Assembly (NCBI RefSeq): GCF_008275125.1
Contig: NZ_CP043473.1
Coordinates: 1,116,001 to 1,180,000, forward strand
Source: Chromobacterium paludis
Lineage (GTDB): Bacteria; Pseudomonadota; Gammaproteobacteria; Burkholderiales; Chromobacteriaceae
Length of the DNA: 64,000 bases
Reading direction: 5' to 3'
The position numbers and the translations under genes were made by a program. Under the pieces are notes generated by a model that had not been told where the DNA came from, ran no database searches, and worked only from the letters and a program-made list of their open reading frames with translations. Below, piece by piece: positions 9,475 through 18,271 of the stretch. The first letter of the stretch is position 1. The number at the start of each line of letters is the position of its first letter.

Positions 9475-10221
9475 ATGACCAAGATCACTCGCGCATTGCT
9501 GGGCAAAGTCCTGGGCGCAGCCGGCCTGCTGAGCGCACTGCCGGCACTGGCGGCAGAAACCGTCTCCACTTCCAATCCGTATGGCATCGACGCGCTGTGG
9601 TCGCAAGGCGACTTCGTGGCCAAGGGTACGCTGATCATTCTGCTGATCATGTCCGCCTCCACCTGGTATGTGGGCATCGTCAAGCTGCTGGAACAACGCC
9701 GCCTGATCAAGCAGGGGCATGAACTGCTGGGCCACCATGGCGTGGAACTGCAAAAGGTCGCCAGCGAACTGGCCGACGAAGGGATGTACAGCGCCGTGGC
9801 GGTTGCCGGCATCGAAGCCGCGCGCGAACACAAGGGCGAGCTGGCCAACCGCGTAGACCTGAACACCTGGGTGGCGATGGCCATCGAAGACGCGGTGGAC
9901 TCCGCCAGCCACCACATGCAGAACGGTCTGTCGGTGATCGCCACCGTGGGTTCCACCGCGCCGTTCGTGGGTCTGTTCGGCACGGTATGGGGCATCTACC
10001 ACGCGCTGGTGAAGATCGGCACCTCGGGCCAAGCCTCCATCGACAAGGTAGCGGGTCCGGTGGGCGAAGCGCTGATCATGACCGCGATCGGCCTGGCCGT
10101 GGCGGTGCCGGCGGTGCTGGGTTACAACTGGCTGGTGCGTCGCAACAAGCTGGTGCTGGACAATGTACGCGTGGTATCGGGCCGTCTGCACGCCAGCCTG
10201 CTGAACAACCCGACCCGGTAA
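9475..10221 (+). CDS. exbB: ExbB proton channel subunit
   Basis: MotA/TolQ/ExbB family subunit of the TonB motor, 248 aa. It carries an N-terminal signal-like extension (LLGKVLGAAGLLSALPALAAE) before the first conserved helix at about residues 48-70, then the conserved TVGSTAPFVGLFGTVWGIYHA near residues 160-180 and the last helix at about 195-220. Such an N-terminal extension is common in ExbB of beta- and gammaproteobacteria. The preceding AAAGGAG sequence supports ATG 9475. It sits between tonB and the exbD pair. Confidence 0.95.
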   Translation: MTKITRALLGKVLGAAGLLSALPALAAETVSTSNPYGIDALWSQGDFVAKGTLIILLIMSASTWYVGIVKLLEQRRLIKQGHELLGHHGVELQKVASELADEGMYSAVAVAGIEAAREHKGELANRVDLNTWVAMAIEDAVDSASHHMQNGLSVIATVGSTAPFVGLFGTVWGIYHALVKIGTSGQASIDKVAGPVGEALIMTAIGLAVAVPAVLGYNWLVRRNKLVLDNVRVVSGRLHASLLNNPTR

Positions 10222-10227
10222 ACGGCC

Positions 10228-10671
10228 ATGGCGCGTTACAAACGATTTGGCCACGGCAAGGGTGAAGAAGACCAGGTGCTGTCGGCGATCAACACCACAC
10301 CCCTGGTGGACGTGATGCTGGTGCTGCTGATCATCTTTCTGATCACGGTGCCGGTGGTGACGCAGACGGTGAAGATGACGCTGCCGAAGGAGCGCAACAT
10401 TCCGACGCAGACCAAGCCGGAAAACATCGTGCTGGGGGTGGGGCCGGATAGCCGCATCTACTGGAACATGAGTCCGGTGAAGGATCAGCAGGAATTGCTG
10501 GCGCGTCTGGTGAAGGAAGCGAAGAAGGATCCGCAGCCGGAAGTGCACATCCGCGGCGACGCGTCGGCGAAATACGCGCCGATCGGCCGCATCGTGCTGG
10601 CGGTGCAGCAGGCGGGGATCGTGAAGATCGCGTTTATCACCGAGCCGCCGAGTCCGGTGGGCGCGGAGTAG
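10228..10671 (+). CDS. exbD: ExbD family biopolymer transport protein (first copy)
   Basis: ExbD/TolR family, 147 aa. One membrane helix at about residues 25-45 carries the conserved NTTPLVDVMLVLLIIFLI motif with the proton-carrying Asp. The periplasmic domain follows. It begins 6 bases after exbB. Two consecutive exbD genes are typical of TonB clusters of the xanthomonad type, where one paralogue can be dispensable for iron uptake but needed for other substrates; that division of labour is known elsewhere and only inferred here. Confidence 0.94.
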   Translation: MARYKRFGHGKGEEDQVLSAINTTPLVDVMLVLLIIFLITVPVVTQTVKMTLPKERNIPTQTKPENIVLGVGPDSRIYWNMSPVKDQQELLARLVKEAKKDPQPEVHIRGDASAKYAPIGRIVLAVQQAGIVKIAFITEPPSPVGAE

Positions 10672-10682
10672 GAGGAGGAAGT

Positions 10683-11105
10683 ATGGCGATGAACGTGGGG
10701 TCGTCGGGAGAAGACGACCTGATGATGGAAATCAACACCACGCCGTTGATCGACGTGATGTTGGTGATGCTGATCATGCTGATCATCACGATCCCGATCC
10801 AGACGCACGCGGTGAAGCTGGACATGCCGCAGAACAACCCGTCGAAGGCGCAGACGAAGCCGGTGGTGGTGCAGATCGACATCACGCCGGACAGCGCGGT
10901 GCTGTGGAACGGCGAGCGGCTGGCGAACCGGGAGGCGCTGGAGGCGAAGCTGTCGGCGGCGGGTAAGTCGGATCCGCAACCGGAGCTGCACATCAAGCCG
11001 AACAAGGACGCGACGTACGCGCCGGTGGCGATGGTGTTGGCGGAGTCGCAGCGTTTGGGTCTGACCAAGCTGGGCATCGTGGGTTCGGAACAATTCGTGC
11101 AGTAA
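10683..11105 (+). CDS. exbD: ExbD family biopolymer transport protein (second copy)
   Basis: Second ExbD/TolR paralogue, 140 aa, with the same NTTPLIDVMLVMLIMLIIT helix at about residues 19-40 and a periplasmic domain that differs clearly from the first copy, so this is not a recent duplication. A strong AGGAGGAA ribosome-binding site precedes the ATG. Last gene of the tonB operon; a terminator follows 17 bases after the stop. Confidence 0.94.
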   Translation: MAMNVGSSGEDDLMMEINTTPLIDVMLVMLIMLIITIPIQTHAVKLDMPQNNPSKAQTKPVVVQIDITPDSAVLWNGERLANREALEAKLSAAGKSDPQPELHIKPNKDATYAPVAMVLAESQRLGLTKLGIVGSEQFVQ

Positions 11106-11122
11106 ATGCGAATGCATGAGCC

Positions 11123-11150
11123 AAAAGGCAGCCTGTCGGCTGCCTTTTTT
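11123..11150 (+). terminator. Rho-independent terminator of the tonB-exbB-exbD-exbD operon
   Basis: AGGCAGCC-TGTC-GGCTGCCT forms an 8-bp perfect stem preceded by AAA and followed by six T. It ends 15 bases before the start of the peptidase gene. Confidence 0.92.
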
Positions 11151-11165
11151 ATATAGGGGATGGAG

Positions 11166-13169
11166 ATGAAGCTGAAAGCATTGGCGCTGGCCTTGCTGCT
11201 GGCCGGCCAGGCATGGGCGCAAGGTGTCGCCGGCATCGACAAGGCCAATTTCGACCTGCAGGTCCGGCCGCAGGATGATGTGTACGCGGCGGTGAACGGC
11301 AAGTGGCTGGCGGGGCATGAGATTCCCGCCAGCGAATCTTGGGATGGCGCTTTTAAAGAATTGTACGATCTGAGCGAGGCTCGCAGCCGAGAATTGATCG
11401 AAGCCGCTGCCGCGGAGCATGGCGCGAGCGGCGAGGCGCAAAAGATCGGCGCGATGTACGCCAGTTTCATGAATGAGGCGGCAGTAGAAAAGCTCGGGCT
11501 GGCCCCGATCGAGCCGGACTTGAAAGCGATTACCTTGCTGTCCAGCCGAGCCGAGTTATTGCAGTTGCTAGGCGGCTTGCAGCCAAGCAATGTGGGCCTG
11601 CCCTTGCGATTATTCGTGGCCGTCGATGTCAAGGATGCCACGGCGTATCAGCTGAATCTGTATCAGAGCGGGCTGGCGATGCCGGATCGGGATTATTACC
11701 TGAGCGCCGATGCCCGTTTCGCCAAGGCGCGCGCGGCCTACCGCGATTACCTGGTCAGGCTGTTCCGGCAGGCCGGCTATGCGCAGGCGGAGAAGCGCGC
11801 CAAGCGGGTAATGGCGCTGGAGACCAAGATTGCTCAGGCTCAGCGCAGCCGGGTGGAGAATCGCGATCCGCAGAAAACCTACAATAAGCTGACCCTGGCT
11901 CAGCTGAAGAAATTGGCGCCCAAGCTGAACTGGCCAGGATTCTTCGCGGCGGTGGGCATCCATGACGCGCCCGCCTTCAATGTTGCGCAGCCGGCGTATG
12001 TGGCCGAGCTGGGACGGCTTTTGCGCAGCGAGCCTTTGTTAAGTTGGCAGGATTATCTGATTGCCCACACGCTGGACGCTTATGCGCCGTATCTGAACAA
12101 ATCCATGGTGGATGCGCGCTTCGATTTCTACGGCAAGGCTCTGTCCGGGGTGAAGGAGCAGCGCCCGCGCTGGAAGCGCGGGGTGCAACTGGTGGAGGAG
12201 TCTTTGGGCGAGGCGGTTGGGCAGTTGTACGTAGCCAAGTACTTCCCGCCGGAGCATAAGCGCAAGATGCAGGAGTTGGTCGGCAATCTGATGAAGGCCT
12301 ACAGCCAGAGCATAGACAGCCTGAGCTGGATGGGGCCCGATACCAAGAAGGCGGCGCAGCTCAAGTTGTCCAAATACATGCTGAAAATAGGCTATCCGGA
12401 AAAGTGGCGCGATTACAGCGGCTTGGCGGTGAGCGCGGATGACTTGATTGGCAACGTCAAGCGATCGCATCGTTTTGAGCTGCAGTGGAATCTGTCCCAT
12501 TTGGGCAAGCCGGTGGATCGCAGCGAATGGGGCATGACGCCGCAAACCGTGAATGCCTATTACAATCCGAGCCAGAACGAGATTGTATTCCCGGCCGCCA
12601 TCCTGCAGCCGCCATTCTTCAATATTGCTGCGGACGATGCGGTCAACTACGGCGGCATAGGCGCGGTGATCGGTCATGAGATCAGCCATGGTTTTGATGA
12701 CCAGGGCAGCCAGTTTGATGCCGACGGCAATTTGCGCGACTGGTGGACGCCTGAGGACAAGGCGCGTTTCCATGAACTGACCAGCAAGCTGGTGGCGCAG
12801 TACGATGCTTACGAGCCGCTGCCGGGCAAGCACATCAACGGCAAGCTGACCCTGGGCGAAAACATCGCGGATAATGCCGGCCTGCAAATCGCCTACAAAG
12901 CCTACCAGCTTTCTCTGGGCGGCAAGCCGGCGCCGGTGATCGATGGCATGAGCGGCGATCAACGCTTCTTTTACGGTTTTGCTCAGGTTTGGCGCGCCAA
13001 GATGCGCGATGAGGCCACGCTGGCCCGCCTGGTTTCCGATCCGCATTCCCCGGCGCGCTTCCGCGCGATCGGGGCGGCATCGAATAGCGACGCCTTCCAG
13101 CAGGCGTTCGACGTGAAGCCAGGGGACAAGATGTACAAGCCGGAAGGGCAGCGCATCCACATCTGGTAA
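11166..13169 (+). CDS. exported M13 (neprilysin/PepO family) zinc metallopeptidase
   Basis: Zinc endopeptidase that cuts oligopeptides, 667 aa, with a signal peptide (MKLKALALALLLAGQAWA), so periplasmic or secreted. The two-part M13 architecture is complete: a peptidase_M13_N region to about residue 420 and a catalytic region with NAYYNPSQNEIVFPA near 465, HEISH near 503 (zinc ligands and catalytic Glu) and GENIADNAG near 564 supplying the third ligand. ATG 11166 is preferred to ATG 11160 because AGGGG then lies 6 bases upstream. Downstream of the TonB cluster, it could trim peptides arriving through the receptor before ABC import. Confidence 0.92.
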   Translation: MKLKALALALLLAGQAWAQGVAGIDKANFDLQVRPQDDVYAAVNGKWLAGHEIPASESWDGAFKELYDLSEARSRELIEAAAAEHGASGEAQKIGAMYASFMNEAAVEKLGLAPIEPDLKAITLLSSRAELLQLLGGLQPSNVGLPLRLFVAVDVKDATAYQLNLYQSGLAMPDRDYYLSADARFAKARAAYRDYLVRLFRQAGYAQAEKRAKRVMALETKIAQAQRSRVENRDPQKTYNKLTLAQLKKLAPKLNWPGFFAAVGIHDAPAFNVAQPAYVAELGRLLRSEPLLSWQDYLIAHTLDAYAPYLNKSMVDARFDFYGKALSGVKEQRPRWKRGVQLVEESLGEAVGQLYVAKYFPPEHKRKMQELVGNLMKAYSQSIDSLSWMGPDTKKAAQLKLSKYMLKIGYPEKWRDYSGLAVSADDLIGNVKRSHRFELQWNLSHLGKPVDRSEWGMTPQTVNAYYNPSQNEIVFPAAILQPPFFNIAADDAVNYGGIGAVIGHEISHGFDDQGSQFDADGNLRDWWTPEDKARFHELTSKLVAQYDAYEPLPGKHINGKLTLGENIADNAGLQIAYKAYQLSLGGKPAPVIDGMSGDQRFFYGFAQVWRAKMRDEATLARLVSDPHSPARFRAIGAASNSDAFQQAFDVKPGDKMYKPEGQRIHIW

Positions 13170-13185
13170 TCATGCACGTTTGATG

Positions 13186-13220
13186 AAAAGCCCGCGCTTG
13201 ATTGAGCGCGGGCTTTTGTT
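13186..13220 (+). terminator. Rho-independent terminator after the M13 peptidase
   Basis: AAAAGCCCGCGCT and AGCGCGGGCTTTT form a 13-bp perfect stem with a 6-base loop, followed by GTTTG. Confidence 0.92.
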
Positions 13221-13278
13221 TGAGCGAAACCAGGCAATGATATTGCCGCACTTGGCCGCAATGCTTACACTTCGGCTG

Positions 13279-14124
13279 ATGCGTACATCGATATTCCTGA
13301 TTCTAAGCAGTTTGGGTCTGGGCGCCTGCGACTCGCATCAGTTGAGCCAGGCGGCTCGCTCGGGCGAAGTCAAGCAGCTGGCCGCGCTAGGCGAGGCCTT
13401 GTTGAGCGGCGTGCGTCCAGAGCCGCAAAGCGATGCGCCGCCGCAGGTGCAGGCAGCGCCGTTGATCAGCGGCAGCAAGGCGACTGGGCATCGAGATTTT
13501 CCCGCGGCCAAGCGTATCCTCCCGCGCGTGTATGCCGGCATGGAGGTGGATTTCTACTGCGGCTGTCACTATCAGGGCAAGGCGGTGGATTGGGCTTCTT
13601 GCGGCTATCAGCCGCGCAAGTCAGAGGCCCGGGCCAGCCGCATCGAATGGGAGCATGTGGTGCCGGCCTGGGTGCTGGGCCATCAACGGCAGTGCTGGCA
13701 ACAAGGCGGCAGGAAGAATTGCGCCGATAACGATGCGCTGTTCCAGATGGCTGAGGGCGATTTGAACAATCTGGTGCCGGCTGTCGGCGAAGTGAACGGC
13801 GACCGCGCCAATTTCGCCTATGGCGCATGGGAGCTGCATCCGCGGCCGGTATATGGACAGTGCCAATCGATTGTCGATTTCAAATTGAAGCGTTTTCAGC
13901 CAAGGGAAGAAGTGCGCGGCGCGGCGGCGCGCATCACTCTGTATATGCACCAGCGCTACGGCTTGCGCATGAGTCAGCAGGACAGGCAGTTGATGTGCGC
14001 CTGGGCGCGCAAATATCCCGTCGATGAATGGGAGCGCCAGCGCGACAAGCGCATCCGGCAGTGGCAGGGAGAGGGCAACTTTCTGGTGTCGCAGCCGGAG
14101 GCTTTAGTGCAGGTCTGCAGATAG
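13279..14124 (+). CDS. endonuclease I family nuclease, predicted lipoprotein
   Basis: Non-specific DNase of the EndA/Dns/NucM family, 281 aa. The first residues end in the lipobox LGAC (Cys17), so the protein should be lipid-anchored rather than freely periplasmic. The catalytic block RIEWEHVVPAW (about residue 117) and the Mg-binding block DLNNLVPAVGEVNGDR (about 160) are present, with several Cys residues expected to form disulfides. About 75 low-complexity residues separate the lipobox from the domain. No clear ribosome-binding site distinguishes ATG 13279 from 13261; 13279 gives the best lipoprotein signal. Likely role: degrading external DNA for nutrition or limiting DNA uptake. Confidence 0.85.
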   Translation: MRTSIFLILSSLGLGACDSHQLSQAARSGEVKQLAALGEALLSGVRPEPQSDAPPQVQAAPLISGSKATGHRDFPAAKRILPRVYAGMEVDFYCGCHYQGKAVDWASCGYQPRKSEARASRIEWEHVVPAWVLGHQRQCWQQGGRKNCADNDALFQMAEGDLNNLVPAVGEVNGDRANFAYGAWELHPRPVYGQCQSIVDFKLKRFQPREEVRGAAARITLYMHQRYGLRMSQQDRQLMCAWARKYPVDEWERQRDKRIRQWQGEGNFLVSQPEALVQVCR

Positions 14125-14166
14125 CGGCGCGCAGTGGTTGGGCATGAGCCGGGACTTAACAAAAGA

Positions 14167-14194
14167 AAAACGCCACGGCATGCCGTGGCGTTTT
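14167..14194. terminator. bidirectional terminator between nuclease and porin genes
   Basis: AAAACGCCACGGCA and its perfect complement TGCCGTGGCGTTTT meet without a loop, giving A- and T-rich ends on both strands. It serves the nuclease gene (+) and the porin gene (-). Confidence 0.9.
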
Positions 14195-14217
14195 GCGTAT
14201 TGGCTTCCCAGGGATGC

Positions 14218-15393
14218 TTAGAACGCCACCTTTATGCCGAAGCCGATCGCTTGCGGGTCGTTGCCAGCGGCCAGGCCGTTGATGCCATTGTTGCCGAAGT
14301 TGGCGCTGGCTTTGGCTTTGTTGTCGATCTTGGTGTAGTAGCCCAGCAGTTGAGTGGTCTTGGACAGGTTATAAGTGCCGCCCAGGATCCATTGCGTGGC
14401 CTTGTAGTCGTCGCCATTCACGCCTGCGCCAACGCTCTTCAATGCGCCCAGTTGGCCGTAAGCCAGCTTGACCGAGGCGGCGCCGAAGTCTTGGCCCAAG
14501 GCTATTTGCCAGTCATCCTGCTTCACTTGGCCACTAACGACTTGGTCATAGGTGGCCCACTCGTAGTAGCCGCCGATATAGGTGCCGAAGTCGAACTTGT
14601 AGCTGCCGGCGATGTTGAACATAGTTGTATTCTTGCCAGACGTGCCATTGGCATCCGGCGGGGTGTTGCCTGCACCGTTATAGATGGAGTTGGTGTTGGT
14701 TTTCACGGCTGTGTCATAGCGACGGTCCCAGCCGGTGCTCAGGTTCAGAGCGCCCCAGTTATAGGCAAGGCCCAGAGACAGCCGTTTGGCATCGGTTGCG
14801 GAGTTGTTGTTGTTGTCTTGTAGACGAGTCTCATCCACGCCCCAGGAGGCGCCCAGTCGGAAGCCGGACCAGTTCGGGGAGTACCAGTGGATGGAGTTCT
14901 TCAGACGTTCTTCGCCGCGACCGTTGACCGAGGATTTACCGAAGTTGTCGGCGGTGGTGTTGGTCATTACATCGATGGCCAGGGCGTTGCTGCCGCTGCC
15001 GGACAGGGTCTTGTAAGCAGAGTCGTATTGGCCGAGCAGCACTTTACCGAAGTCGGCGCTTTCGATGCCGACGAAAGTGTTACGGGTGCCCAGAGTGGCG
15101 GATTGCCCCGCGTCATTGGTGCCGCCTTGCTCGAAGTTGCGCAGGCTGCTTTCCACTTGCCAGATCGCCTTCAGGCCATCGCCCAGGTTTTCCGCGCCCT
15201 TGAAACCGATCCGGGAGTTGTGATCGACGACGCGAGTGCGGGAGGTGTAGTCCTTGCTGCTGTTGCCGTTGCCTGTCGCCTTGGTGGACTCAATGCCGCC
15301 GCTCATGAAGCCGTAGATGGTGACGTCAGCGTGTGCCGCAACCGGAACGAGGAACAGGGAGGCAACCAGGGCTGCCAGATTCTTCTTTTGCAT
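14218..15393 (-). CDS. Neisseriales/Burkholderiales-type general porin
   Basis: Gram-negative porin of the Porin_4 type, 391 aa, forming trimeric 16-strand outer-membrane channels for small solutes. A signal peptide (MQKKNLAALVASLFLVPVAAHA) is followed by the first strand DVTIYGFMSGGIE, and the conserved SRIGFKGAENLGDGLKAIWQVE lies near residues 55-76. The chain ends in a C-terminal Phe (GFGIKVAF) recognised by the BAM machinery. ATG 15393 is used because GGAG lies just upstream and the signal peptide begins there; six extra upstream codons are possible. Monocistronic. Confidence 0.94.
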   Translation of the reverse strand: MQKKNLAALVASLFLVPVAAHADVTIYGFMSGGIESTKATGNGNSSKDYTSRTRVVDHNSRIGFKGAENLGDGLKAIWQVESSLRNFEQGGTNDAGQSATLGTRNTFVGIESADFGKVLLGQYDSAYKTLSGSGSNALAIDVMTNTTADNFGKSSVNGRGEERLKNSIHWYSPNWSGFRLGASWGVDETRLQDNNNNSATDAKRLSLGLAYNWGALNLSTGWDRRYDTAVKTNTNSIYNGAGNTPPDANGTSGKNTTMFNIAGSYKFDFGTYIGGYYEWATYDQVVSGQVKQDDWQIALGQDFGAASVKLAYGQLGALKSVGAGVNGDDYKATQWILGGTYNLSKTTQLLGYYTKIDNKAKASANFGNNGINGLAAGNDPQAIGFGIKVAF

Positions 15394-15569
15394 GGTGGAA
15401 CTCCAAGTCAAGTCTGAGTTTCTGTGGTGATGCAGTGAAGTTTTCGAATCACCGTTATTGTCGGTTTGGATGCGTCTGCTTCACAACTTGTCTTAGTTTA
15501 ACCACAGAATATGACAGGAGTGTTTCCAATTCGGCTGGTTTCGTCGCAATAAAGCGACGCTTGTTGCGC

Positions 15570-15884
15570 TTATGCCAAAAACTTATTCGGATAGACTTCG
15601 TCAATTAGTGTCCGACAATCGACTACTCGAAGGTCATTGTCTTTGGCGAAGGCCATCAGGAACTGGAAGATCTGCGGATAGATTTTTTCCAACTTTTTAT
15701 CCACCGCCACGCAGCGCACGCCTTCCAGCAGCATGGGGCGGACAAAGGCGTGGTAGGACAGCTTCTGGTTGGTGTCGAAGGAGGCCAGAATGCCGGCCAG
15801 CCGCTCGGCCCAGTCGCTGGGGCGGAAGGTGCGACCCTCGGAGGTGAGGCCCTGGATCACAATTTCGTACGGATTACAGATCAT
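15570..15884 (-). CDS. DUF3579 family protein
   Basis: Small cytoplasmic protein of 104 aa recognised by its family features: IQGLTSEGRTFRPSDWAERLAG at about residues 10-30 and the VRPMLLEGVRCVAVDKKLE block near 48-66. Members are widespread in betaproteobacteria and have no established function. No signal peptide or membrane helix. It is the only gene between the divergent-facing porin promoter region and dinG; both neighbours are on the same strand but separated by more than 100 bp. Confidence 0.8.
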   Translation of the reverse strand: MICNPYEIVIQGLTSEGRTFRPSDWAERLAGILASFDTNQKLSYHAFVRPMLLEGVRCVAVDKKLEKIYPQIFQFLMAFAKDNDLRVVDCRTLIDEVYPNKFLA

Positions 15885-15994
15885 GGCGGTGGGACCAATG
15901 TATTTGCTTGGGGTATAGCTGCTTCGCTTGCTAAGGCGTATTGTAGGCTAGCTGGCATGTGCTAATGCGAAAGTTTCATGATCATACCTGAAAA

Positions 15995-18118
15995 TCATAT
16001 GCGCTTGAATGGGGGCAGCGAGGCCAGCAGCTTCTTGCCATAACTCTGTTTGGTCAGGCGGTTGTCCAGTATGGTGACGCGGCCATAGTCCCGCTCGGTG
16101 CGGATCAGGCGGCCGACGGCCTGTACCAGCTTGATCGAGGCCTCCGGCACCGTCAGTTCGATAAACGGATTGCCGCCGCGTTTTTCAATCCAACGCGACA
16201 GCGTCTTGCCCACCGGGTCGTCCGGCATGGCGAAGGGCAGCTTGGCGATGATGACGTGCACGCAGCTCTCGCCGGGCAGATCCAGTCCCTCGGAGAAGGA
16301 GTCCAGGCCGAAAATCACGCTGGCTTGCTGATCCTTCATGCGCTGGTGGTGGGTGTCCAGCAGGGTGCGTTTGGGGATGTCGCCCTGGATCAGCAAGCGT
16401 TCGCGCAGCTGAGCCGGCAGCCCGCTTGCCACTTCCTGCATCTGCTTGCGGGACGAGAACAGCACCAGCGTGCCCACCGGTTCTTTCAGATCCACCAGCT
16501 TGGGCAGCCATTCGATGATTTCGCGGGTATGGCCGCCTGGGTCTTTGGGACTGGCCAGCAGCGGGGGCAGGTACAGCTCGCCCTGCTCGTCGAAGTTAAA
16601 CGGAGACTCCAGGGCCATGCAGCTGACCTTGGGCAGCCATTTCAGGCCGGTTTGCGACAGCAGCAATTCAAAATCACCCAGCGAGCGCAGCGTGGCGGAG
16701 GTCAGGATGGCGCCGGCGGCGCGGCGCCACAGCGTGGCGGCCAGGCTGGCGGCGGCGCTGACCGGCGAGGCGGAGAACAGATAATCGCCCTTGCCCTCTG
16801 CCTTGCGCGTGATCCATTTGGCGATGGGCGGCGCGTTTTCCGGCGTTTCGGTATCGAACAGGTCCCATACCGCCATCAACTGTTCCGCGCGGCCGATCAA
16901 AAAGCCCAGCTCGGTGGCGGTTTTGTCCAGGTCGGCGTCGCCGCTCTTGTCCTTGCGGGCTTCGGATAGCGCATTGCCCATGTCGTCCAATTGCTTGGAC
17001 AGCGCGCGGGCGGAGATGGCCATATTGGCGGCAGAGGCCTTCAGCCGCTCCGGCAAGACGCCGTCCTCAATCAGCCAGGACGGCTCCAGATTGTCGCTGC
17101 TGGCGGCCAGCGCGTCCTCGCTGCCCAGCAGCCATTGCCACTCGGTCAGCGTCTCCACGCAAGCGGCGGCAGAGTCTATCGCGTTGCTGGCCAGTTCGGC
17201 CTTGCCGGTGTGCGCCTCTGCATGCACCACCACCGCGCCTACCTTGTCCAGCCAGCCCAGGGCTTGGCCCAGCGAATGCTCGGCGGCGAACTGGTTGATG
17301 GCTTTTTTGGCCAGATGGTGCGCCTCGTCTATGCAATAGAAGCTTTCCTCGGGCGCGGGCAGGATCACGCCGCCGCCCATCGAAATGTCGGCTAGCATCA
17401 GGTCGTGGTTGGCCACCACCACGTCCACGTTTTCCAGTGTGTCGCGCGCCAGGTAGAACGGGCATTCCGCGCGATTGGGGCAGGCGGTTTTCAGGCAGCC
17501 GTGGCGGTCGTTGGTGACGCGCGCCCACAGTCCGTCCTCGATGATGGTGTCCCAGCTGTCGCGGTCGCCATTCCATTTGCGGTAGTGAAAGGCGTCCGCC
17601 ATGGCGCTGAGCGCGTCCAGTTCGGCCTGCTCCGGCTTGTGGTCCCACAGCGCCATCATGGGGTCCGGTTGCAGCAGGCTTTGTTGCGCGTGCTGGGCGG
17701 TGAGGCCGTACAGGCGGTAAGGGCAAAGATAGCGGCCGCGGCCCTTGGCCAGGGCGAAGGTCAGCGGCAAGCCGCTGTTTTCCACCACGAAGGGCAGGTC
17801 GCGGTTGACCAGCTGTTCCTGCAGCGCCACGGTGGCGCTGGTGACCACCAGCTTCTTGCCGCGCGCGCGCGCCATTACGCCGCCGGCCAGCAGATAGGCC
17901 AGGCTCTTGCCGACGCCGGTGGGGCCCTCGATCACGGCGATGCTTTCGCCCTCGCGCTCCGGCCACTCGTCATCCGTCTTTTCCTGGGCGCGGGAGAGCG
18001 TATTGGCGATTTCGGCCAGCATCCTCCTTTGCGAGGCGCGCGGAGTGAAGCCCGGCAGGCGGTCGGAAATGGCGCGGTAATGGTCGCGAATGGCGTCTTT
18101 TTCGGCATCGGTCAGCAT
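15995..18118 (-). CDS. dinG: ATP-dependent DNA helicase DinG
   Basis: 5'-3' DNA helicase of the XPD-like superfamily 2, 707 aa, which unwinds R-loops and damaged forks. Visible motifs: Walker A GPTGVGKS near residue 65, four cysteines that would ligate the 4Fe-4S cluster (YLCPYR near 130 and CLKTACPNRAECPF near 190-203), DEAH box (CIDEAHHLA) near 245 and motif VI QAVGRLIR near 665. The start MLTDAEKD is preferred; upstream in-frame Met codons encode an implausible extension. It faces the decarboxylase gene divergently with about 150 bp between start codons. Confidence 0.94.
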   Translation of the reverse strand: MLTDAEKDAIRDHYRAISDRLPGFTPRASQRRMLAEIANTLSRAQEKTDDEWPEREGESIAVIEGPTGVGKSLAYLLAGGVMARARGKKLVVTSATVALQEQLVNRDLPFVVENSGLPLTFALAKGRGRYLCPYRLYGLTAQHAQQSLLQPDPMMALWDHKPEQAELDALSAMADAFHYRKWNGDRDSWDTIIEDGLWARVTNDRHGCLKTACPNRAECPFYLARDTLENVDVVVANHDLMLADISMGGGVILPAPEESFYCIDEAHHLAKKAINQFAAEHSLGQALGWLDKVGAVVVHAEAHTGKAELASNAIDSAAACVETLTEWQWLLGSEDALAASSDNLEPSWLIEDGVLPERLKASAANMAISARALSKQLDDMGNALSEARKDKSGDADLDKTATELGFLIGRAEQLMAVWDLFDTETPENAPPIAKWITRKAEGKGDYLFSASPVSAAASLAATLWRRAAGAILTSATLRSLGDFELLLSQTGLKWLPKVSCMALESPFNFDEQGELYLPPLLASPKDPGGHTREIIEWLPKLVDLKEPVGTLVLFSSRKQMQEVASGLPAQLRERLLIQGDIPKRTLLDTHHQRMKDQQASVIFGLDSFSEGLDLPGESCVHVIIAKLPFAMPDDPVGKTLSRWIEKRGGNPFIELTVPEASIKLVQAVGRLIRTERDYGRVTILDNRLTKQSYGKKLLASLPPFKRI

Positions 18119-18271
18119 GCGGCAATTGTAACGCATGCGGCCTATGTGCGTCCGCATAATGACGGCGGCGGCGAGTTGCGGATAGGATAGGAGCAAATAA
18201 AAAACGCGCATGGCCGGACAGACCCAGAACCCAAAACAATGTGCGCGGCATACATATCAGGAGAAACCATC

